A stretch of 64,000 nucleotides of DNA, from contig CH003412.1 of NCBI GenBank assembly GCA_000149265.1, positions 5,410,304 to 5,474,303 on the forward strand, in the 5' to 3' direction. Below the pieces are notes generated by a model. That model was not told where the DNA came from, ran no database searches, and saw only the letters and a list, made by a program, of their open reading frames with translations. The first letter of the stretch is position 1. Each line of letters opens with the position of its first letter. This document shows positions 57,401-64,000 of this stretch, one piece after another. Origin of the DNA: Ciona savignyi (lineage: Eukaryota; Chordata; Ascidiacea; Phlebobranchia; Cionidae). The position numbers and the translations under genes were made by a program.

Positions 57401-60400
57401 AACGACTTTGATGGGTTGGTGTATAAATTTCCCACCTCAGCCAGTTTGCGTGGTACGCTTTAACCGTTCTGACACTAATTGGCAATAACTCTGACTGCCC
57501 ACCCACGGTGGTGGTATTGAAACTGGACTATACCTAGTAGATTTTGTTCATAGGCAACCCATTGCCTGATGTCAGTGGATGAATGGGTTAACCAAAACTG
57601 TAGCAATGTAATCCATTATATATAACAAAAGCATTAGGTCTGAAACTCAATTATGGGGAAAAGTTTGTCTCACAATTGCCTGTGTATATCAGCCATACAC
57701 ACTTCACCACACGAGATGATATGTGGATTTATCCAAATAAATTTGTTTACATTATTATTGTGTGAAATTAACAATTACTTCATCGCGGATAAGAGTAATT
57801 GCATTTTAATGGAAAAAGCATAACTAAGGCAAAAATATATATCAACTTTTATTACCTGTGTGAGGTGATAAAAGAGGACTTTTGTCCACCAAAGCCAATA
57901 ACTTTCCGAAGTTTTAGAATTGGGTCAGGTTGTAATACTTCATTCTGATTGGACCGTTCAAATTCAGAGTTTTGATTGGTCAGTTTTAATCGCTCTTTTT
58001 TAGAGTGTTGCCTAGATGATCTGTTGCCTGCGAAAACAGTGTTTCAAAGTCGTTAAATAATTTTGTTAGTCAAACAAGCGTTAGAACACTTTGTGTTAAA
58101 AATTTTGTAATAAAACAATAAACTCAACTTTTAATCATAGGTACATACAATTAAGTTAAAGGAATTTCATAAGTAAATTATACTATTCATTGATGCAGGC
58201 TCACACTTAAATATTTGATTGTTCAATAATTGCTATAAAGTTGTTCAGGAACACTCACTACTAGAACTACTCAATTTTGAAAAGTACACCTGACTATTTT
58301 GAGTGTAAAACTGGTTAAAAAACGCTTTTCTAGACGAGGAATGTGCAAGTGCAACTATTATTATTTAAAAAAATGAACAATTCACTGATTATTTAAATGA
58401 AGAATTGAGTAAAAAGATCATTTTTCAACAACCTGTTCTTGTTACCATTACTTTTTTAGTCTGCATTTACATTTGAAAGATTATTTACTGAAAGCTTTAA
58501 GTATTTTCGATGACACAATATTCTATTTTGTGGTATTTTTAAAATTTTCCGTTTTTTATACCTCAAATCCTTACATTTAATAACTCAAGTCCTACCAATA
58601 CATAGCATCAAAATAATATTTTCCCCAATAACCAGCACAACTATAAAGCACAGTCAGTATTTAAGTACCAAATCAATAATAATAATAGAATTAACTTGAC
58701 AAACAATAGAACTTTATTAAAAAATCGGGAAACTGTGTTTCAGTCACAAAAAATATTACAAGTATTAAGATCACTCTTAATGATTTCAGGATCTTAGTAT
58801 AAAATAGTCAACAAAAGGACGACAGTTTGTAAAACAAAAGCCACTTTCTATTGATCAATTATTTATAGATCTGTAGTAGTAAGACGAAACTCTAATACGG
58901 AAACAGGTATGAAAGTAAATGCAGGAAAGGAAGACCTTCCTGCATAATAAATTACACACCATTAGAATCCATCTATATAACTTACATTAATAAAATTAAC
59001 TTTTTGTAACAATGTCTTTCCCCTACATTCAACTTTTCGATAATCATGCCTAATTAACTTAGCGTTACGCTGAGTAAGTAAAAAAACAAAAATCCTTTAT
59101 ATTTTAAATAGCGGAACTAAACTTATGTTATGTACAAATAACGATAAGGTTAACTTCTATGTAAGAAGCCGCCATCAAAAGAACAATGCATTGTTTGAAC
59201 TATGTATATGTGTTAAACAATATAAATGTTTTGTTGGTGCATGTGCGTATAGCTGTTGGTGCATGTTTGTATAGTTTTAATACATAAGATTGTTTAGGAA
59301 TATTTATTGGGAAAAAATGAACCAAGATTTATCAACTTTTATTACCTGTGTGAGGCTTTTTTATCACACTAGAAAAGTTGCCCACCCCTGAGTCAGAGTG
59401 TTACCAATACTAGCAAAGATTTCCTAAAGTTCGTTTATAACAGTTGTCAGAATAATCAAAGATTTCCAATTACTAACCAACAAAAATCTGTAATAAAACA
59501 TTTCGTACAAATTCACATTCACGAGATCCCACTTTTGTGTCAATTGTCGTTTTTAAAGTCTTCAAATCAGTGGAAGCTATAGAAGTGAGGCCAGTGGAGG
59601 ATTGGAAATGCCGGTGGACAACGATGTCTGGTTTGTTTGCGAAAACATGGACATCTCCATGGCTTGATTCAACCATCGTAACACTGGGGTCTGAACAGCT
59701 GTGGTATATAGGTTTGGGTTATTTTGTGGATAAGTGTCAGATAAGGAAGAAATATGAAAGATAAGAGGATTGTAAATTTAGTATCATTTAGGGGAAAGTT
59801 TAAAAGGCATATATAACACATGGGGAAATTTTCAAGAGCCAGGGGTGTTTTACAGTTAGGGGAGTTAGCTTATATATTTCTATTCCTATTAAACTGTGGA
59901 AAGCAGGGCTAATAAGACTTGTGGAAATGTATAAATAATTTTTGTGAAAATGTATAATGTATTTCGCACCTGCAACCTTTCGATTGAAATGCGATGCATT
60001 TAACCGCCAGACTAACTGGCCGGACGTAAATGGCTAATAAGACTTGTGGAAATGTATAAACAAAAAATCCACGTTCCTACCCACCTGGCTTGTGAAGCCT
60101 CCAACATCGACAACCCAACTGCGGGAAGATCGGATGTCACTTTGCGCTTCTCCTTCTTCCGTCGAACCCTCGTCACTACATCCATGTTGGTGGGGTTCGA
60201 ATGGGAGACCCCTCGACTTACATCGTAGGTTTCAGTCTGTTGAGTGAGAAAGTGGGTAAGAATCTGGAGTATTTACAGTGCAGTAACCACTGCTGAGCTT
60301 CAACATCAAGACGACTTTGGTGTTTGATTAAAATAAAAAAATAGTCAGGCCGGCAAATTTTTAATTTTATCCCAGAGAATAAAACCACAAGTAGACTGAT

Positions 60401-63400
60401 AAATGTTGTAAAAATCAGTTGAGTTTGGACGATGTAATCTCAGTGTGCCGGACAGTGAAAGTCAGGACCAATCATTAGATTACCCTGTGCCAACAGTCAA
60501 GTTAGATTACCCTTATTTCATCAAAAAAAGTTATAACTTATTACTAAATCCCTGTTACCAGACAATGGTCATTTAGTTTTTACCACTCATCACTCATGTA
60601 CTGACTACCTCAAAAATGATTAATACAGTATGATATACCAGTATGGCCTAACAAGAAATATAATTGCACCTGTTTTCTCTCTGGACTTGATATTATTCCT
60701 GGTGATGAATTGCTGTGTTTTGTTTTCATCGCTGAAATCTTACGTTGTGTGGATGTCAGAGGACCGTCGCCTCGACGCTTAGCATCTAGAGGGGTGTCAC
60801 TTCGACGGATAGCATCAAATGGCAAAACAGGGGTGGTTGGGGTGTCAAGAGGAAACCGCACGATGTCATAGCAATCATCCCATTCCTATAAAGGGGGTTG
60901 GTAAATCAATAATTGAGAAATTTTTATTAAGTGCTTTTAAAAACAATGCAATACTTTAAAATTATTATTAGTAATACTGGCATACAAGAAATTTACTTGT
61001 GTATTGTTATTACTACAATTAACTTAAAGTCGAGTGCTTTAAACCCATATTATTAATATAATGCAAAGTGACATTATGTATGGAAATGTATATATTTTGC
61101 TTAGACTGGCTTAAGTTTCATGCACTTTAATCAAAGTTACAATATAAATGTTAAGAAAATTTAACCAGCTGGTTGTTCACTGTTTTTCTTATTATCAATA
61201 GATTTCAGCTATTAAGCATTATTAGTATTTGTTGTTAAAAAATTATTTTTGGGCCGGGCTAATTTCTCTATAGAGTTTTTACTATGTAAAGAGTACATGA
61301 TTAAAATTAATCTGTAGAGTATATAAAACACAAGCCATAATTTTCCTTAAAACTGGTCACATATCGGTACTTTAAAATTATACCATTAAACCAGGGGTTG
61401 CCTTAAATATACGTGCCAAAAGGTTAAATATACGTGCCAAAAGTGCAGTCAAAAATCTATACTATTAAGCAGGCACAAACTCGAACTGTATATGATACAC
61501 AAAAAAAGAAGCTTTAACTGGTAATGTTTAAATTAGGTAGTTGACTATGCAAACCATACATAACAATTGTAGGTAAGTGAAGTTGCTTTTATTAGGATAT
61601 ATTTGTAAACTAGTACTAGCTATAAAGGTTTCGGCTAGACTGGCACACTGCATTTAAAAGGGTTGTCAACCTTTGCAATGAACAACGCAAACCTTGCTCT
61701 TGGGCAAAAAGAAGTTCATGTCTCTCGGCATGGGAGCTGCATTCTCGTCGACTGAGGTTATTCCGAGCAACCTTGCTTGGTTCACTGATATCCTTGGATC
61801 GTAGGATATGTCCGATGTGAAACAGTTCTTTATTAATATATTGGCGCAGATACGCAGGTTCTTGATGTGCGAGAATTTCCTGCAGATATTAAAGCTTTTA
61901 AAAATCCAGAAAATAAATTGGGAGCCACAAAACTAATACTATTTTCACAATTAAAGAAAAAAAACACTGTGTGAGATAATGACGCAATCTTTGCTCAAGT
62001 AAATAAAGCAAGCTGCAACGAAATGTGAAGTTATATGAAGTTTGTCATCATTTTTGTTATTTTTAAATGAATTCTTATGTATTGGTGCAAGGTGGGTGTG
62101 TACTGTGTAGTAAAGGATTCCTGTAAAACAACACAGCCATTACATCCATCCACTACCTGAAAGCCTTGTAGGCAAAAAGTTACTGCATTTAAAGTGAGGT
62201 GAAATGTAGATGAACATAAAATGAAATGTAGATCAACACAAAATGAAATGTAGATGAGCACATGTATACTAAACGATTACTACTAGGTACTAGCATTTTG
62301 CTATGGTGTATAACATGTATGGGCTAATTAATTTAAGGGGGCGTATAATATACAAAAATATTGTGATTGTACTACATACTGCTTATGTAGGCTTAACATT
62401 GTAGTGGACATAAATATATATATAATAAATAAATAATATTGTGCTTGCGTTATATAATGCATAGATTCACTTTTCGGGCTAATATATGTTAAATCAAACA
62501 ATCAGGTTATGCTTGTGTAATGTGTTAGCTCCACACCCTTATTATTGTTACCTTTATGCTAAAAAATAAACCTATTTCAAAGCTTGGTACAAAACATTGG
62601 CCGCACCTGTTAATGTACATGGACAGAATGTAATGCATGTCAAGTACAAGGACGGTCCATTTCTGTGCATGTGGAGCCGGTCCCATGAAGTTGGTCTTCG
62701 CTCCAAGCGCTGTACGATGTTCGACGCTATCTGTAGGGGTTGTTATTTTTTTCTATTTGTTTTTTACCTGCTTTCGTTTCGAACTCAGGATGGACTAGTT
62801 GCTAAAACTGTTTTTTTTTGTGGTTTAGTCTGTATATGTTTTGGTCGCGTTAACCATTCGGACACACGACAATAATATCTGTGGGGGTTGTGTGTAAGAT
62901 TGCATGCTCAAACGGCTGGTTATCTCTGCTAGTGGTCAGCCACAGGGATTTCCTTAAAAGTTACAGATTTATGCGTTGAACAGAAACTATAGAAACGCCT
63001 TAATCTTAATTAATACACTGCAATAGCTTTGATAACCCAACAGTGGACATGGGGTATATTAATGATTTCCATTGATATTACAGACACAGACCCCACAACT
63101 TTAAAGGCCTACATGTAATGTAAATGTATGTATTACAATTACAAACAGTGTCTACTTATCGCTTAACACCCAAGTTGCCGCTGTATACCTCTTTTAAGAA
63201 ATTAACACAGAAGCTTTCTTTTTACATCTTATGTTATAAAATGTTTATATTCTATAAGAAATTGAGATTATTTAATTAATGTCAATGAGCCACATAGTTA
63301 CATTAAAAAAAAAGATTATTAATGGCAGTGAATAATGGCATAATCAAGAATGTTTTAACACTGCAGAACAATATATTATCTTATGAAAGTGCAGTTTTTT

Positions 63401-64000
63401 ACTGCATAAAGAAGGAGATGTAAAGTCCCCACGGCTAAATAAGCCCTGATGAACTGAGACCAATTGCTCACCATATGGTCACTGCTCAGGGATTTAACCA
63501 TTGAACAAAAGGTTTAATCAGGAAAGTAAGGTCTATCTAGGATATTGATCCCATGATACTCTAGAGACTTGCAGAAGCTACTTTGTTCAATTGGGTTAAT
63601 TAGTAAAACCACTCGTGCAATTTGTAAAATTAAGGGGATTGATTGAAAAAATTGATTAAACTTTTGCAATGTCTAAGCTTGCATTATAAGAAAAGGCAAA
63701 CTTCTTTACATATCACCACCAGCACTTTAAAAAAAATACACTTTAAAGACCTAGAAATTGTTTGATCCGCTTTTATTTTATGAATTTGCGTATGATTATG
63801 AAGTCTTAATCTCGTGCGACTTAAACATGCGTAAATCTCAATCCCAACCAAGTAAGCACATTTTACTAAAAAGGCACTGGTTTTGTTGTATGGATATAAT
63901 GCAATGTATCTTATGTATGTCATCAAGCAATGCTGTTATGCTGGTTATCAATGCATGATCTACATACCTTTAGCGGGTTGGCATGCAAATGGAAATTGTA
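37300..64000 (-). CDS. WDR90: WDR90/POC16 ortholog, centriole wall WD40-repeat protein (5' end outside window)
   Basis: Thirty-five exons on the minus strand cover about 1,920 codons; roughly the first 110 residues lie beyond base 64000. The order is the CFAP20-like (DUF667) domain, a linker, a long series of WD40 repeats interrupted by one long linker exon, and a final propeller ending WDVCVGEES. Matches to vertebrate WDR90 run along the whole length (for example DGFLRLW, EAEHEGPV, IRVWD, DHKGAPI, FGGQKS for FGGHGT). The family binds centriolar microtubules and supports the inner scaffold that keeps centrioles intact; this role is inferred from the family. Exon coordinates are in the part entries that follow. 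All introns except those next to exon 12 have matching phases. Introns hold SINEs, MITEs and at least eight tandem arrays. The only poly(A)-like motif seen is ATTAAA at 37211-37216 (minus). Confidence 0.94.
37708..37885 (-). mobile_element. 3' part of a SINE-A copy in WDR90 intron 34
   Basis: GGATAGGATAGGATATTCAT tail, then GTGGGAAAACCAAGG and CCATTAATCCGCTGGG; the head is missing. Confidence 0.7.
38275..38360 (+). mobile_element. SINE-A head fragment
   Basis: GATTAGCTTGGTGGGTTGTA and GGGTTGCAGGTTCAAAAC resemble the A- and B-box region. The body is absent or too diverged. Confidence 0.5.
40013..40186. mobile_element. MITE family M copy in WDR90 intron 31
   Basis: AAAGAAAGGAAAGAGGGAAGG arm (first 20 bases shown in part), central CATGGGTAAACTTCTGATG and AGTTAGAATTTCTCTCCATA, matching the 19222 copy in order; the right arm is degraded. 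Confidence 0.5.
41515..42010. repeat. ~85-bp tandem array in WDR90 intron 28, SINE-related
   Basis: About six units, each with GTCAAGTTGCTGGAGCTAAT, CAGTGTG(T)GGATGG and a CCATAGTAAATTCATGG block. The first block resembles the middle of SINE-A (GTCGGGTTACCGGAGCTATT), so the array may have expanded from a SINE fragment. Confidence 0.75.
42600..42730 (-). mobile_element. SINE-A 3' fragment
   Basis: GGGTTATTCATGTTTACCCC, CAGGCAATCGTGAGATTACC and CCCACTAACGGGTTCG, then truncated. Confidence 0.55.
44815..45105. repeat. 24-bp minisatellite with palindromic core, ~12 copies, WDR90 intron 23
   Basis: The unit is GTGATGTCATCACA(T/G)G(C/T)A followed by TGTTT(T/G). The core GTGATGTCATCAC is symmetric about its centre and resembles a CRE/AP-1-like site. 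A 24-bp period keeps several frames open on both strands, so ORFs of 87-143 codons here are artefacts. Confidence 0.9.
45481..45553. repeat. 73-bp duplicated segment, copy 1
   Basis: It is nearly identical and in the same orientation as 47285-47357. This copy lies just upstream, in gene direction, of the WDR90 exon 23 acceptor and includes TGCTAATGG, a possible branch-site region. Confidence 0.85.
46210..46849 (-). CDS. WDR90: WDR90 exon 22: long inter-propeller linker
   Basis: This 640-nt exon, the largest seen, encodes about 213 residues rich in E, P, T, Q and K with no WD40 motif. It ends in the conserved GLKLRAVVG that opens the next propeller (vertebrate WLRLKAVVG). The linker is at the same place as in vertebrate WDR90 but its sequence is not conserved. 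Plus-strand ORFs of up to 96 codons overlap it and are shadows. Confidence 0.9.
47285..47357. repeat. 73-bp duplicated segment, copy 2
   Basis: Matches 45481-45553 with only a few differences. It lies just downstream of the WDR90 exon 21 donor, in intron 21. Confidence 0.85.
47459..53453 (-). CDS. WDR90: WDR90 part 3: middle WD40 repeats, exons 13-21
   Basis: Exons: 53304-53453, 52758-52857, 52049-52208, 51347-51503, 50480-50610, 49782-49903, 49098-49238, 48574-48685, 47459-47666. WD motifs include GFLRLWALDL, HTIRVWDIDTLRQLYDF, LIKVWDYHR and IFIWDF; EAEHEGPV, IAFIGPNEF and FIGHSSPIHRVMF also match the family. Phases agree across all nine exons. The acceptor of exon 21 borders a 28-bp minisatellite and that of exon 17 a 10-bp CCCCCATCAA-type repeat. 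Confidence 0.92.
47668..48370. repeat. 28-bp minisatellite abutting the exon 21 acceptor, ~25 copies
   Basis: The unit is ATATATGATGTTTGTGTGAA plus GATACTTT. It starts 2 bp outside exon 21. On the gene strand the authentic intron end is CAAACATCATATATAG|GCT, while each unit reads CAAACATCATATATAAAG, so every unit resembles the acceptor. Confidence 0.92.
50611..50780. repeat. 10-bp repeats and ~100-bp duplication at the exon 17 acceptor
   Basis: GTTGATGGGG is repeated about four times directly beside exon 17; on the gene strand these CCCCATCAAC units form the pyrimidine tract. A second copy of the junction-like sequence (GTACCTTGGGTTGATGGGGG) starts near 50712, and GTATGGGTTTGTGCAGGGTA occurs in both halves. 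Confidence 0.8.
51595..51850. repeat. 46-bp tandem repeat, 5 copies, WDR90 intron 15
   Basis: The anchor ACTATCTAAT occurs at 51640, 51686, 51731, 51778 and 51823. The remainder reads AAATGCTTTGGCCTTA. Confidence 0.88.
52262..52335. repeat. Short outlier of the 28-bp minisatellite, ~2.5 units
   Basis: ACTTTATATGATGCTTGTGT and ATATATGATGTTTGTGTTAA match the unit of the 47668-48370 array, but lie about 4 kb away in intron 14. Confidence 0.8.
53922..54085 (-). CDS. WDR90: WDR90 exon 12, apparent reading-frame break
   Basis: The entry frame from exon 11 gives SAKNCSDAPEDEVSVY, then a conserved AGYIIEVDF segment matching vertebrate SGHILEID. Continued, that frame meets TAA just before the donor at 53921. 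Exon 13 needs a one-base remainder, which only another frame supplies (ending DDTTITG). The exon is 164 nt where 163 or 166 would keep phase. No alternative GT donor in the entry frame has the required phase. Either one base is extra or two are missing around 53940-53990 (sequencing error or a real variant), or a splice form was missed. Confidence 0.75.
54175..54418 (-). mobile_element. SINE-A copy in WDR90 intron 11
   Basis: GGATAGGATAGGATATTTAT tail, CCGCCGGGTTACCGGAGC core, head near 54380-54418. The CTTGCCCAAGGACAC segment is deleted. Confidence 0.8.
54785..55055. repeat. 20/21-bp minisatellite, ~13 copies, WDR90 intron 11
   Basis: Alternating units AATTTGAGAAAATCTACCAG (20 bp) and AATGTGAGAAAGATCTACCAG (21 bp, one base over the display limit shown in part). 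The array ends about 35 bp from the exon 11 donor. Confidence 0.88.
55089..60236 (-). CDS. WDR90: WDR90 part 2: linker and first WD40 repeats, exons 5-11
   Basis: Exons: 60085-60236, 59478-59698, 57856-58027, 56904-57070, 56356-56524, 55892-55991, 55089-55263. The first two encode a basic, poorly conserved linker. Conserved propeller sequence begins in exon 7 (PDPILKLRKVIGFGG) and continues with SLWHPGSSLHG, FFIGHTEDVSAIAF, ILASAQSGAGGIVRIW, AKAHTDVE and MLSCGRDNLRFWRV. Phases agree throughout. The exon 10 donor is the edge of a ~90-bp tandem array. Confidence 0.9.
55490..55891. repeat. ~90-bp tandem array ending at the exon 10 donor, ~4.5 copies
   Basis: The ACTATAAAT(CC)TGTAATATCA-type anchor recurs near 55499, 55602, 55692, 55782 and 55871 (spacing ~103, 90, 90, 89). 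The last copy runs into the splice donor of WDR90 exon 10 (GAG|GTGATATTACAGG on the gene strand). Confidence 0.85.
59330..59393. repeat. Copied exon 7 donor junction plus a hAT-type right end
   Basis: 59330-59355 is identical over 26 bp to 57840-57865, which spans the WDR90 exon 7 donor (10 exon and 16 intron bases). GTTGCCCACCCCTG at about 59379-59393 matches the right end of the hAT MITE at 4002-4173. Confidence 0.75.
59955..60027 (-). mobile_element. SINE-A head only
   Basis: TTTCGCACCTGCAACCTTTC through CCAGACTAACTGGCCGGAC. No body is attached, so this is a 5' fragment. Confidence 0.7.
60670..64000 (-). CDS. WDR90: WDR90 part 1: CFAP20-like (DUF667) domain, exons 1-4 as numbered here
   Basis: Exons: 63968-64000 (cut by the window), 62607-62730, 61693-61879, 60670-60885. 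Phases join cleanly (G|AT, AG|G, K|E). Visible family signatures are LQFPFACQPAK, KWTVLVLDMHYILSMYINR, HIKNLRICANILIKNCFTSD, MPRDMNFFLPK and EWDDCYDIVRFP, matching vertebrate LQFP, LQLDLQDVLLVYLNR, HLKSIRLCASLLVRNLYTSD and SWHDRYIHVRFP. In the family this domain is related to CFAP20 and contacts the microtubule wall. An earlier exon or exons must lie to the right of the window. Confidence 0.92.
62768..62874 (-). mobile_element. SINE-B copy in WDR90 intron 1
   Basis: TTTCGTTTCGAACTCAGGATG at the left (first 20 bases) and GGTCGCGTTAACCATTCGGA at the right, 38 bp upstream of exon 2 in gene direction. Confidence 0.75.

Overview
The window looks like chordate nuclear DNA, most likely from a tunicate of the Ciona type. 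Genes are split into many short exons with GT-AG introns, the spacing is compact, intergenic DNA is AT-rich, and there are many short tRNA-derived SINEs, MITEs and intronic minisatellites. The species is an inference; the vertebrate-type gene families are read directly from protein similarity. No bacterial features, CRISPR arrays, rRNA, convincing functional tRNA genes, or reverse-transcriptase, capsid or envelope genes were seen.

Layout. (1) 1-4380: repeats only (an 84-bp tandem repeat, two SINEs, a ~333-bp satellite, a hAT-type MITE). (2) 4381-13665: two paralogous five-exon genes in head-to-head orientation. Each encodes a small secreted protein of 170 or 175 aa: signal peptide, one six-cysteine selectin-type sushi (CCP) domain, then a cysteine-containing C-terminal region I do not recognise. 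Exon order and phases match exactly, including a 23-nt micro-exon, and both have a TATA box. (3) 16209-25066, minus: a complete seven-exon beta-1,4-galactosyltransferase (449 aa) with an unusual 50-residue C-terminal extension. (4) 25067-37299: about 12 kb with no recognisable gene, only repeats. (5) 37300-64000, minus: an ortholog of the centriole protein WDR90/POC16, with 35 exons in the window; the 5' end lies beyond base 64000. One exon has an apparent reading-frame break.

The genes show no sign of a shared pathway: one pair is secreted, one acts in the Golgi lumen, one at the centriole. The most novel items are the paired secreted CCP proteins with their conserved C-terminal module. A second theme is that several splice sites of the galactosyltransferase and WDR90 genes sit at the edge of, or inside, minisatellite arrays that seem to have grown out of the splice-site sequence.

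Exon boundaries were read by eye. For all genes except WDR90 exon 12, exon lengths, phases and splice dinucleotides are mutually consistent.
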